In this document: piece after piece, positions 36,345 through 45,368 of the stretch
How the letters are laid out: each line of letters opens with the position of its first letter
How positions within the stretch are numbered: position 1 is the stretch's first letter
NCBI RefSeq assembly: GCF_031987975.1
Contig: NZ_DALZYX010000010.1
Coordinates: 1 to 64,000, forward strand
Direction of reading: 5' to 3'
DNA: 64,000 bases
DNA from: Pseudescherichia sp031987975
Lineage (GTDB): Bacteria > Pseudomonadota > Gammaproteobacteria > Enterobacterales > Enterobacteriaceae
The notes under the pieces: model-generated
The model's database searches: none
Seen by the model: only the letters and a program-made list of their open reading frames with translations
What the model was told of the DNA's origin: nothing
Translations under genes and position numbers: made by a program

Positions 36345-37775
36345 TTGAAACGCTGGCCTGCATTTCCCCGCTCTCTGCGACAGCTTGTTATCATGGCGTT
36401 TTTGCTGGTTCTGCTGCCGCTGCTGGTGCTGGCCTGGCAGGCGTGGCAAAGCCTGAATACACTGAGTGCCCAGGCGGCGCGCACCAACCGTACCACGCTC
36501 ATCGACGCCCGGCGCAGCGAGGCGATGACCAACGCGGCCCTGGAGATGGAGCGCAGCTACCGCCAGTACTGCGTACTGGACGATCCCACCCTGGCCCGGG
36601 TTTACCAAAGCCAGCGCAAACGCTACAGCGATATGCTGGATGCCCATGCTGACGTGCTGCCAGACGAGAAGCTCTATCAGGCGCTGCGGGAGGATCTCAA
36701 CGCTCTGGCGCAGCTGCAGTGTCATAACAGCGGCCCCACGCAGGCGGCCTCTACCAGCCTTGAAGCCTTCGCCGCCGCCAATACTGAGATGGTACAAACT
36801 ACCCGCAAAGTGGTGTTTACCCGTGGGCAGCAGCTTCAGCAGGAGATCGCCGCCCGCGGCCAGTTCTTTGGCTGGCAGGCGCTGCTGCTGTTTTTAGTCA
36901 GCCTCGTGCTGGTGCTGCTCTTTACCCGCATGATTATCGGCCCGGTGAAGGGCATTGAGCGGATGATCAACCGGCTGGGGGCAGGGCAGTCGCTCAACAG
37001 CCGGGTAGCCTTTAAAGGGCCACGCGAGCTGCGCTCCGTTGGCGAACGCATCATCTGGCTCAGCGAGCGTCTGGCGTGGCTGGAGTCCCAGCGCCATCAG
37101 TTTCTGCGTCATATCTCCCACGAGTTGAAAACCCCGTTGGCCAGCATGCGGGAAGGCACCGAGCTGCTGGCTGATGAAGTCGTGGGACCACTGACGGCGG
37201 AGCAAAAAGAGGTGGTGGATATTCTGGACGGCAGCAGCCGCAATCTGCAAAAGCTGATCGAGCAGCTGCTGGATTACAACCGCAAGCTCGCCGATGGGGC
37301 AGTGGAGCTGGAGATGGTCGCTATTGCGCCGCTGATCGAAACCGTGATCTCCGCTCATAGTTTACCGGCACGGGCTAAAATGATGCATACAGAGGTTTCG
37401 CTGAAGGCCGAAAGCTGCCTGGCGGAGCCGGTGCTGTTACTGAGCGTGCTGGACAATCTCTACTCTAACGCGGTGCACTATGGCACTGAATCCGGTACCA
37501 TTCTTATTCGCAGCTATCCGCACGGCACGCGATTGCGGATAGACGTCGCCAATACCGGGACGCCGATCCCGCAGGCCGAGCGGGAGATGATTTTCGAGCC
37601 TTTTTACCAGGGAAGCCATCAGCGCAAGGGCGCGGTAAAAGGTAGCGGGCTGGGGCTGAGCATTGCCAGGGACTGCATTCTGCGCATGCAGGGTGAACTG
37701 CAGCTGGTCACCAGCGATGAATCGGGCGTCTGTTTTCGTATTGAGCTGCCGCTTGCTGGATCGGACAAAAGCTAA
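36345..37775 (+). CDS. glrK: Sensor histidine kinase GlrK (QseE)
   Basis: Inner-membrane sensor kinase that phosphorylates GlrR. 476 residues. Two membrane segments (about 14-34 and 170-190, LLLFLVSLVLVLLFTRMIIGP) flank a periplasmic domain. HAMP, HisKA with HISHELKTPLASM, and HATPase_c with LDNLYSNAVHYG and GSGLGLSIARDC follow. The start is TTG 36345; the N-terminus MKRWPAFPRSLRQLV agrees with E. coli. Confidence 0.95.
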   Translation: MKRWPAFPRSLRQLVIMAFLLVLLPLLVLAWQAWQSLNTLSAQAARTNRTTLIDARRSEAMTNAALEMERSYRQYCVLDDPTLARVYQSQRKRYSDMLDAHADVLPDEKLYQALREDLNALAQLQCHNSGPTQAASTSLEAFAAANTEMVQTTRKVVFTRGQQLQQEIAARGQFFGWQALLLFLVSLVLVLLFTRMIIGPVKGIERMINRLGAGQSLNSRVAFKGPRELRSVGERIIWLSERLAWLESQRHQFLRHISHELKTPLASMREGTELLADEVVGPLTAEQKEVVDILDGSSRNLQKLIEQLLDYNRKLADGAVELEMVAIAPLIETVISAHSLPARAKMMHTEVSLKAESCLAEPVLLLSVLDNLYSNAVHYGTESGTILIRSYPHGTRLRIDVANTGTPIPQAEREMIFEPFYQGSHQRKGAVKGSGLGLSIARDCILRMQGELQLVTSDESGVCFRIELPLAGSDKS

Positions 37776-37796
37776 TTGAATCTACATCAGGTAACT

Positions 37797-38510
37797 ATGT
37801 CGCATATTTTGAGTCGCGTTGTGAAAATGATTTCGCAGCATTCCGCGTTGCCTGTCGGCTTGTCATGCCTGCTGCTGGCGGGCTGCGTACCGGATATTCC
37901 CGTTAAGACGGTGAATAAAGTTCAGGAAGAGAAGCTTCCTCAGCATCAGCTGGCCGATTTTCTCTCAACGCCCTGTGATAACGTCTGGTCGCTGACCGGA
38001 CAGGCCGTTGAGTCCAATCCGCTCTACTGGCTGCGCGGCATGGACTGCGCGGAGCGCCTCTCGCCGGTAATGGCGCGCGCCGAGGCTAAGCGCTGGCCAG
38101 ATGATACCTGGCAGGATACCTTCAAGCGCGGCATTCTGCTGGCCAATGCCAAAATCACGCCGATAGAGAGACGCGCTTTTACCGCGCGAATGGACACGCT
38201 CAGCCCACAGCTGCCGATGCAGGTTCGGACGCTGTTCCAGGTCTGGCGCGACGGCCAGGCGACGCAGCTTCAGCTGGCGGAGGAGCGCTCGCGCTATGCC
38301 AAGCTCCAGCAGTCCCGGGACAGCGATCTGGAGGCGTTACGCCAGCAGCAGCAGCATCTGCGCGAGGAGCTGGAGACCACCTCGCGTAAGCTGGAGAACT
38401 TAACCGATATTGAGCGGCGGCTCTCGACACGCAAACCTGGCGGGACGGAGATCCCCGACAGCACCCGCCCGGCGCAGCCGGATGCCCCACAGGAGGATAT
38501 TAAGCCATGA
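37797..38510 (+). CDS. qseG: Two-component system lipoprotein QseG
   Basis: 237 residues, the E. coli length. A signal peptide with lipobox LLLAGC marks an outer-membrane lipoprotein. The mature part has PLYWLRGMDCAERL and a C-terminal coiled-coil-like Gln/Arg-rich stretch (SRDSDLEALRQQQQHLREELETTSRKLENLTDIERRLSTRKP). In E. coli QseG contacts GlrK in the periplasm. ATG 37797 is chosen over an upstream TTG. It overlaps glrR by 4 bp; its sequence is less conserved than its neighbours. Confidence 0.9.
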   Translation: MSHILSRVVKMISQHSALPVGLSCLLLAGCVPDIPVKTVNKVQEEKLPQHQLADFLSTPCDNVWSLTGQAVESNPLYWLRGMDCAERLSPVMARAEAKRWPDDTWQDTFKRGILLANAKITPIERRAFTARMDTLSPQLPMQVRTLFQVWRDGQATQLQLAEERSRYAKLQQSRDSDLEALRQQQQHLREELETTSRKLENLTDIERRLSTRKPGGTEIPDSTRPAQPDAPQEDIKP

Positions 38511-39844
38511 CGCCGCGTAAACCTGCCCATCTGCTGCTGGTGGATGACGATCCCGGTCTGCTGAAGCTGCTGGGCCTGCGCCTGACCAGCGAAGGCTATA
38601 GCGTAGTGACCGCCGAAAGCGGCCAGGAGGGGCTGCGCGTGCTGGCACGGGAGAAGGTCGATCTGGTGATCAGCGACCTGCGCATGGATGAGATGGACGG
38701 CATGCAGCTGTTTGCTGAGATCCAGCGCGTGCAGCCGGGCATGCCGGTGATTATCCTCACCGCCCACGGATCGATTCCCGACGCCGTGGCTGCCACCCAG
38801 CGGGGCGTGTTTGGCTTTCTCACCAAGCCGGTAGATAAAGACGCGCTCTATAAAGCCATCGACGATGCGCTGGAGCACGCCGCGCCCGCCAGCGATGAGA
38901 CGTGGCGGGAGAATATTATCACCCGTAGCCCGGTCATGCTGCGCCTGCTGGAGCAGGCCCATATGGTGGCCCAGTCCGACGTGAGCGTGCTGATCAGCGG
39001 TCAGAGCGGGACCGGCAAGGAGATCCTCGCTCAGGCGATCCACAACGCCAGCCCACGCGGCAAAAAAGCCTTTATTGCCATCAACTGCGGCGCGCTGCCG
39101 GAGCAACTGCTGGAGTCCGAGCTGTTTGGCCACGCGCGTGGGGCGTTTACCGGCGCGGTCAGCAGCCGGGAAGGGCTGTTCCAGGCGGCGGAGGGCGGCA
39201 CGCTGTTTCTCGATGAGATTGGCGATATGCCCATACCGCTGCAGGTCAAGCTGCTGCGCGTATTGCAGGAGCGCAAGGTGCGTCCACTGGGCAGCAATCG
39301 CGATATCGATATCGACGTACGGATCATCTCCGCCACCCACCGTGACCTGCCTAAAGCGATGGAGCGAGGCGAGTTCCGGGAAGATCTTTTCTATCGTCTG
39401 AACGTGGTGAGCCTGAAAATCCCGGCGCTGGTGGAGCGGGCGGAAGATATTCCGCTGCTGGCTAACCATCTGCTGCGCCTGGCGGCCAGTCGGCATAAGC
39501 CGTTTGTGCGAGCCTTCTCTACCGATGCCATGAAGCGCCTGATGACCGCCTCCTGGCCGGGTAACGTGCGCCAGCTGGTGAACGTTATCGAGCAATGCGT
39601 AGCACTCACCTCTTCGCCGGTAATCAGCGATGCGTTGGTAGAGCAGGCGTTGGAAGGTGAGAACACCGCGCTGCCGACCTTTGCCGACGCCCGGAACCAG
39701 TTTGAGCTTAACTATCTGCGCAAGCTGCTGCAGATCACCAAGGGCAACGTGACGCACGCGGCGCGCATGGCCGGACGTAACCGCACCGAGTTTTATAAGC
39801 TGCTCTCCCGCCACGAGCTGGACGCAAACGACTTTAAAGAGTAG
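38507..39844 (+). CDS. glrR: Sigma-54-dependent response regulator GlrR (QseF)
   Basis: 445 residues. The receiver domain has phospho-acceptor D57 (LVISDLRM) and K107 (LTKP). The AAA+ domain carries Walker A GQSGTGKE (165-172) and the sigma-54 contact loop GAFTGA (212-217). A C-terminal Fis-type HTH ends the protein (GNVTHAARMAGRNRTEFYKLL). It activates glmY through the TGTC-N10-GACA sites upstream. The ATG overlaps the qseG stop. Confidence 0.96.
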   Translation: MTPRKPAHLLLVDDDPGLLKLLGLRLTSEGYSVVTAESGQEGLRVLAREKVDLVISDLRMDEMDGMQLFAEIQRVQPGMPVIILTAHGSIPDAVAATQRGVFGFLTKPVDKDALYKAIDDALEHAAPASDETWRENIITRSPVMLRLLEQAHMVAQSDVSVLISGQSGTGKEILAQAIHNASPRGKKAFIAINCGALPEQLLESELFGHARGAFTGAVSSREGLFQAAEGGTLFLDEIGDMPIPLQVKLLRVLQERKVRPLGSNRDIDIDVRIISATHRDLPKAMERGEFREDLFYRLNVVSLKIPALVERAEDIPLLANHLLRLAASRHKPFVRAFSTDAMKRLMTASWPGNVRQLVNVIEQCVALTSSPVISDALVEQALEGENTALPTFADARNQFELNYLRKLLQITKGNVTHAARMAGRNRTEFYKLLSRHELDANDFKE

Positions 39845-39924
39845 GCCGCACACGCACGCGAAATATGGTAGTGTGAGCAATCGATTACGACGCTGCTGAC
39901 AGGCAAAAGAATTAGGGGATCACC

Positions 39925-40263
39925 GTGAAAAAGATTGATGCGATTATTAAACCTTTCAAGCTGGATGATGTGCGTGAAGCGCTGGCTGAGGTCGGCATTA
40001 CCGGGATGACCGTCACCGAAGTGAAAGGCTTTGGTCGCCAGAAGGGCCACACCGAGCTGTACCGTGGCGCGGAGTACATGGTGGACTTTCTGCCGAAGGT
40101 AAAAATTGAGATCGTGGTGACCGACGATATCGTCGATACCTGCGTAGAGACCATTATCCGCACGGCGCAGACCGGTAAAATCGGTGACGGTAAGATTTTC
40201 GTTTTCGACGTGGCGCGCGTAGTCCGTATCCGTACCGGCGAAGAGGACGACGCGGCTATCTAA
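39925..40263 (+). CDS. glnB: Nitrogen regulatory protein P-II
   Basis: A trimeric signal protein sensing 2-oxoglutarate and, through uridylylation, glutamine; it controls NtrB and GlnE. 112 residues, equal to E. coli. Y51, the uridylylated tyrosine, is in the T-loop GAEYMVDF. The C-terminal signature is TGKIGDGKIFVFDVARVVRIRTGE. The last conserved gene before the insertion element. Confidence 0.98.
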   Translation: MKKIDAIIKPFKLDDVREALAEVGITGMTVTEVKGFGRQKGHTELYRGAEYMVDFLPKVKIEIVVTDDIVDTCVETIIRTAQTGKIGDGKIFVFDVARVVRIRTGEEDDAAI

Positions 40264-40274
40264 ATAGTCCGCAG

Positions 40275-40310
40275 GCTTACCCCAGCCCCCATGCGCGGGC
40301 CGGGGTAAGC
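40275..40310. terminator. Large hairpin between glnB and hmp
   Basis: GCTTACCCC ... GGGGTAAGC, 9-bp perfect arms with further GC pairing inside. No T-run, so a bidirectional terminator or 3'-end stabiliser. It belongs to the original glnB-hmp junction, outside the insertion element. Confidence 0.6.
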
Positions 40311-40353
40311 GAGATCTTACAGAACCAATATTTACCAGGCTTTTCGCGGAAAG

Positions 40354-40374
40354 CTCCTTCCTTTTAGGCAGGGG
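40354..40374 (+). repeat. Left-end hairpin of the IS608-like element
   Basis: CTCCTTCC - TTTTA - GGCAGGGG, imperfect stem with one mismatch and a G-T pair; structurally like the right-end hairpin. TnpA binding site. Confidence 0.75.
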
Positions 40375-40401
40375 ATGCAGAGCGAAGCACCCGACAGGGT
40401 G

Positions 40402-40812
40402 CTAATGAGGGCGGTTCTGATCCTCAATGTATTTCTTAATCACTTCGGGGGGAGCACCGCCCACACTGCCAGCGAAATAAGACGGTGACCAGAGTGCGTC
40501 TGACTTCCACGCGGGCTGGTGTAATTCAGGATGATGCAATTTCATCTTGCGACTGCTAACCCCTTTCAGGCTGTTAACCAGCTTGCTGATCGCCACTTTC
40601 GGCGGGAAGTTAAGCAGCATATGGACGTGATCCGACTCCCCGTTAAACTCCACAACTTCGCATTCGAATTGCTGGCATACGTTGCGGATAATCCTTTTCA
40701 GCGTTTCCAGTTGCGCGGCGTTAAAGACTTTGCTCCGATACTTAGTGATAAAGATTAAATGACAGTGCAGCACAAAGGCACAGCTACGCCCATTCAGATA
40801 AGTTAATTCCAT
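40402..40812 (-). CDS. tnpA: IS200/IS605 family transposase TnpA (HUH, Y1)
   Basis: 136 residues. The HUH motif is DHVHMLLNF (H62, H64) and the catalytic tyrosine is Y128 in VIKKYIEDQ. It is a dimeric single-strand DNA transposase that excises and inserts the top strand. ATG 40812 (MELTYLNGRS) is chosen; the frame is open farther upstream but would run into tnpB. It is divergent from tnpB with 46 bp between starts. A hairpin AGCACCC-GACA-GGGTGCT (40386-40403) overlaps its stop. Confidence 0.93.
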   Translation of the reverse strand: MELTYLNGRSCAFVLHCHLIFITKYRSKVFNAAQLETLKRIIRNVCQQFECEVVEFNGESDHVHMLLNFPPKVAISKLVNSLKGVSSRKMKLHHPELHQPAWKSDALWSPSYFAGSVGGAPPEVIKKYIEDQNRPH

Positions 40813-40858
40813 ATAAAAACCTTGAAAAATTGACTTTATTAGTTTATTGTAGCGAGAA

Positions 40859-41950
40859 ATGAGCATCCAGCCCAAAACATTATCAGTCAGAATTAAAGAC
40901 AAACACGCCGCCGTTTTGCGGCAAATGGCTTTTGAGGTCAATCAGGTCTTTAATCTGGCAAACGAGATAACCAGCGCTGCATATAGCAACGCTGGCGCAT
41001 CTGGAGCGCAGGTTCCAAAGTGGCTAACCGCGTATGATGTTCAAAAGCAGACCGCCGGACTCCGCAAGGAAAAGGGCTATCTGATCAACAGCGCCAGCAT
41101 TCAGGAAGTGATCGCCGTACACGGCAAAGCCCGCAAGCAGTTTAAGCGGTCAAAACTTCGCTGGCGTATCAATGGCGGCGCTCGCCGTTCGCTGGGCTGG
41201 ATCCCCTTTAAGGTAGGTTTTGCGAAGTGGCATAACGGCAGCGTTAAATTCGCGGGCAGGCTGTTTAAGGTCTGGGATAGCTACGGCCTGAGTGGCTACA
41301 AATTCCGCGCGGGCAGCTTTTCCGAAGACAGCCGGGGGCGCTGGTATTTCAACGTAGCCGTAGACTTTGAAGAACAGCCGACGCAAGGCACGCGCGCGGT
41401 AGGCATCGACCTGGGGTTAAAAGATATTGCCACCACGTCAGACGGCGAAAAGCTGGCGGCGGGGCGGTTCTATCGTGATCTGGAATCATCGTTAGGCAGG
41501 GCACAACGGGCGAACAAGAAACGCCGTGTAAAGGCTATCCACGCCAAAATTAAAAACCGCCGCAAAGACGCTTTGCACAAATTCAGTACGGCAATTGTGA
41601 AAGCGAATGCGGCAATATTCGTAGGCGACGTGAGCGCCGGCAAGCTAATCAGAACAAAGATGGCTAAGAGCGTTCTGGACGCTGGCTGGTCTATGCTCAA
41701 AACACAACTGGAATATAAAGCGATTGCGCGATCAGCCGTGTTTCAGGTAGTCAACGAATCCTATTCCACCCAGGCTTGTTCGTGTTGCGGGGCGCTATCC
41801 CCCAACAGTCCGAAAGGTAGAGCAGGCCTGCGAATAAGAGTATGGACTTGTAGCGAGTGCGGAACGCTACATGATCGCGATGTGAACGCGTCAAAGAATA
41901 TACTCGCGGCAGGGCATTGCCGTCTGGCTGTAGGAATCCCCGCCCTTTAG
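40859..41950 (+). CDS. tnpB: RNA-guided endonuclease-like protein TnpB
   Basis: 363 residues, the compact ancestor-type relative of Cas12. The RuvC-I Asp is D184 (VGIDLGLKD), a zinc ribbon has C307/C310 and C331/C334, and the RuvC-III Asp is D341 (HDRDVNASKNI). At the usual RuvC-II Glu position (normally like IEDL) there is G256 (IFVGDVSAG). E300 in VNESYSTQACSCCG could be a relocated catalytic Glu, as reported for some TnpB branches. The gene is full length with no frameshift. Its stop lies inside the right-end hairpin. Confidence 0.9.
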   Translation: MSIQPKTLSVRIKDKHAAVLRQMAFEVNQVFNLANEITSAAYSNAGASGAQVPKWLTAYDVQKQTAGLRKEKGYLINSASIQEVIAVHGKARKQFKRSKLRWRINGGARRSLGWIPFKVGFAKWHNGSVKFAGRLFKVWDSYGLSGYKFRAGSFSEDSRGRWYFNVAVDFEEQPTQGTRAVGIDLGLKDIATTSDGEKLAAGRFYRDLESSLGRAQRANKKRRVKAIHAKIKNRRKDALHKFSTAIVKANAAIFVGDVSAGKLIRTKMAKSVLDAGWSMLKTQLEYKAIARSAVFQVVNESYSTQACSCCGALSPNSPKGRAGLRIRVWTCSECGTLHDRDVNASKNILAAGHCRLAVGIPAL

Positions 41951-41967
41951 GACGGGGAGGATGTCAA
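41790..41967 (+). ncRNA. Predicted omega RNA (reRNA) scaffold
   Basis: In this family the guide RNA scaffold comes from the 3' part of tnpB and the right end, and the guide is the flanking DNA. Here the right end stops at 41967, so the guide would begin AGAACCTTGTGCGG, the complement of the hmp 3' end. The 5' boundary given is only an estimate. Confidence 0.4.
41938..41957 (+). repeat. Right-end hairpin of the IS608-like element
   Basis: CCCCGCCC - TTTA - GGACGGGG, stem with one mismatch, preceded by GAAT and followed by AGGATG and the TCAA end. It contains the tnpB stop. Confidence 0.8.
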
Positions 41968-43154
41968 AGAACCTTGTGCGGACCAAAGCACTCGTAGTGG
42001 ATGCGATCGGCATCAACCCCAAGCGCAATCAGCTGTTTCGCCGCGAACTGCATAAAGGCGACCGGGCCGCAGAGATAGCACTGCATCCTCGGATCGCTAA
42101 ACGCACCCTCCAGCTTGCTTAAATCCATCAGCCCTTCGCTATTAAAGCGCGCTGCGCTACGATCTGCCTCAGTCGGAATACGGTACCAGGTATGTGCCTG
42201 GAAGCGCGGCAGCTTGCTGCCCAGCACGGCAACTTCATCCTCAAAGGCGTGTACCTCGCCGCTCTCTGCCGCATGGAACCAGTTCACCTGGCCCGCATGC
42301 TGTGCGCTGGCGAGAGTATCCAGCATCGCCAGCATGGGGGTCTGACCTACGCCGGCGGAGATCAGCGTCACCGGCGCTTGCGGAGCGACATCAAGGAAGA
42401 AGTCGCCCGCCGGAGAAGCCAGCTGCACCACGTCGCCCACGCGGGCTTCATCGTGCAGCCAGTTGGAAACCTGACCGCCTTGCTCACGCTTCACGGCGAT
42501 GCGATACCCTTTACCATCCGGCTTACGGGTCAGAGAGTACTGGCGGATCTCCTGGTGCGGGAAACCTTCCGGCTTCAGCCAGACGGCGAGGTACTGGCCC
42601 GGACGGTATTCGGCTACCGGCTGGCCGTCGACCGGCTCAAATTCGATGCTGGTGATCAGCGCGCTGCGCGGCGTTTTAGCCACGATGCGGAAGGCGCGGG
42701 TGCCTTCCCAGCCGCCGGGCTGTGTAGCGTGGGCTTCATACAGCTCGGCTTCGCGGTTAATGAACACGCCCGCCAGCACGCCGTAAGCTTTACCCCATGC
42801 CTCCAGCACCTCCTGGCCCGGGCTGTAAAGCTCATCAAGGGTCGCCAGCAGATGTTCACCGACAATGTTGTACTGATCGGGCTTGATTTGGAAGCTGGTG
42901 TGCTTCTGGGCGATCTTCTCCACCGCAGGCAGCAGCGCCGGAAGGTTCTCAAGATTGCTGGCATAGGCGGCAATGGCGTTAAACAGCGCTTCACGCTGAT
43001 CGCCGTTGCGCTGGTTGCTCATGTTGAAAATCTCTTTCAGCTCGGGGTTATGCTTAAACATACGGTCATAGAAGTGCGCCGTCAGTTTCGGGCCGGTTTC
43101 GACAAGCAGAGGAATGGTAGATTTTACGGTTGCGATGGTTTGAGCGTCGAGCAT
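41964..43154 (-). CDS. hmp: Nitric oxide dioxygenase flavohemoglobin
   Basis: Converts NO and O2 to nitrate using NAD(P)H. 396 residues, equal to E. coli. N-terminal globin domain (MLDAQTIATVKSTIPLLVETG..., heme-ligand His in QIKPDQYNIVGEHLL region), FAD domain with RQYSLTR, NAD domain with ISAGVGQTPMLAML, and C-terminus YECFGPHKVL. The TGA stop is formed by the right end of the insertion element; the protein sequence is unchanged. An NsrR-type operator lies upstream. Confidence 0.97.
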   Translation of the reverse strand: MLDAQTIATVKSTIPLLVETGPKLTAHFYDRMFKHNPELKEIFNMSNQRNGDQREALFNAIAAYASNLENLPALLPAVEKIAQKHTSFQIKPDQYNIVGEHLLATLDELYSPGQEVLEAWGKAYGVLAGVFINREAELYEAHATQPGGWEGTRAFRIVAKTPRSALITSIEFEPVDGQPVAEYRPGQYLAVWLKPEGFPHQEIRQYSLTRKPDGKGYRIAVKREQGGQVSNWLHDEARVGDVVQLASPAGDFFLDVAPQAPVTLISAGVGQTPMLAMLDTLASAQHAGQVNWFHAAESGEVHAFEDEVAVLGSKLPRFQAHTWYRIPTEADRSAARFNSEGLMDLSKLEGAFSDPRMQCYLCGPVAFMQFAAKQLIALGVDADRIHYECFGPHKVL

Positions 43155-43181
43155 TGTCTTTTCCTTAGTGACGATCTCTAT

Positions 43182-43204
43182 AAGGTGTATTTTAAATGCA
43201 TCTT
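43182..43204 (-). promoter_or_regulatory. NsrR-type operator of hmp
   Basis: An 11-1-11 inverted repeat, AAGGTGTATTT - T - AAATGCATCTT, with two mismatched positions between arms. It matches the NsrR consensus with AAGATGCATTT half-sites and lies 28 bp before the hmp ATG. NO-dependent derepression is expected. Confidence 0.8.
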
Positions 43205-43346
43205 ATAAAAGTTCCCCTGTTTTGTAAATGGTTAATAGCGTATTTCCGCTGCGTTGAAATGTCATGAAAAATTTGCACGATAAACCTGAAAAGAAATCGT
43301 GATTCTGGAGGCGGGTTCTTGCAAGACAAACCCTTGCGCCACGCGG

Positions 43347-43362
43347 AGCCAATCGTTTGCGT
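43347..43362 (+). promoter_or_regulatory. Probable PurR operator of glyA
   Basis: AGCCAATCGTTTGCGT keeps the conserved CGTTTGCGT half of the PurR site and resembles the E. coli glyA operator as I remember it. The rest of the 313-bp hmp-glyA gap is AT-rich; I could not place a MetR site with confidence. Confidence 0.55.
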
Positions 43363-43467
43363 AAAAACGCATGTCAAGACCTGTTATCAGAAAATGGATC
43401 GGTTATACTGGTCGCCGTTGCCCTGAGGGCCATTGAAAATTACCGTTAGCTGAGTCAGGAGATGCGG

Positions 43468-44721
<1,254 letters not shown>

Positions 44722-44735
44722 TCCTTGCTGGATGT

Positions 44736-44763
44736 AAAAAAGGCCGCATTAGCGGCCTTTTTT
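44736..44763. terminator. Bidirectional terminator after glyA
   Basis: A-run, AAAGGCCGC - ATTA - GCGGCCTTT, T-run. It serves glyA and the convergent sugar operon. Confidence 0.9.
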
Positions 44764-44768
44764 ATTAA

Positions 44769-45368
44769 TTACCGCTCGCTGCGCAGCGTAACGCCCACGT
44801 CGCCGCCGGGATGTACCGCCAGCAGGCTCTCTTTCGAATAGCCGCTCTCGCTCATCAGGCAGGCGCAGGCGGCATCGAAAATCGCCAGCGCCAGCACGAT
44901 AGAGGTGGTTGCCAGCATGTTCAGCGGATCGATCTCGCGCTGTACGCCGGTGGAGATCACCAGCCGGGAGGCGCGAGCAATCGCAGAGTCGGCATTCTCG
45001 GTCACGCTGACCAGCGGCACGCTGCGGGCCGCAAGTCCAGGCAGCAGTCGCGTCAGCTCGTCGGAGTTCCCTCCGCGCGAGAGCATGATCATCAGATCGT
45101 CAGCGCGTAAAAAGCCCAGATCGCCGTGCGCCGCGTCGGTGGCGTTCAGGTAGATCGCCGGACGCTCGACGCAGGCCAGCATGTGGGCAATTTTACGCGC
45201 CGCAATGCCGGAGGTGCCGACACCCGTCACGACTATCTTGCCTTTGCAGCCGCGCAGCTCGGCCAGCAGCGCCTCCCACTGCGCCTCACTCAGATGCTGA
45301 CCAAGCCCGGCCAGCGCTTCGCTATAGATACCCCAGGCGGCGGTTGCCTGCTGCCACGATTGACTCAT
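44769..45368 (-). CDS. SIS-domain sugar-phosphate isomerase (KpsF/GutQ-like)
   Basis: 199 residues, a single SIS domain. KIVVTGVGTSGIAARKIAHMLACVERPAIYLNATDAAHGDLGFLRADDLMIMLSRGGNSDELTRLLP resembles the catalytic part of arabinose-5-phosphate isomerases KpsF/GutQ, but the CBS domains of those proteins are absent. Interconversion of D-ribulose 5-phosphate and D-arabinose 5-phosphate is a plausible role next to a pentulose kinase; this is inference. It overlaps the kinase stop by 4 bp and is the last gene of the operon. Confidence 0.8.
   Translation of the reverse strand: MSQSWQQATAAWGIYSEALAGLGQHLSEAQWEALLAELRGCKGKIVVTGVGTSGIAARKIAHMLACVERPAIYLNATDAAHGDLGFLRADDLMIMLSRGGNSDELTRLLPGLAARSVPLVSVTENADSAIARASRLVISTGVQREIDPLNMLATTSIVLALAIFDAACACLMSESGYSKESLLAVHPGGDVGVTLRSER

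Larger units (their letters stand above)
40336..41967 (+). mobile_element. IS608-like IS200/IS605 family element with tnpA and tnpB
   Basis: A complete 1632-bp element. The left end follows target TTAC (40332-40335). Guide AAAG (40350-40353) directly precedes a left hairpin (40354-40374). At the right, guide GAAT (41934-41937) directly precedes hairpin 41938-41957, and the end is TCAA (41964-41967). TTAC/AAAG and TCAA/GAAT are the cleavage and guide tetranucleotides I remember for IS608, and the distances (19 nt from left cut to hairpin foot, 10 nt from hairpin to right end) also agree. There is no target duplication. Removing it gives TTAC-AGAACC, which restores a hmp end CTG-TAA. Confidence 0.85.

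Noticed and set aside
38294..39880. A 528-codon open frame on the minus strand across qseG and glrR
   Set aside because: Antisense to two well-recognised genes; its composition is the mirror of high-GC codon usage, and it has no recognisable domain or ribosome site.
40317..40320. Alternative left end of the insertion element after the first TTAC
   Set aside because: It would lie 34 nt from the left hairpin foot; the TTAC at 40332-40335 gives the IS608-like distance of 19 nt.
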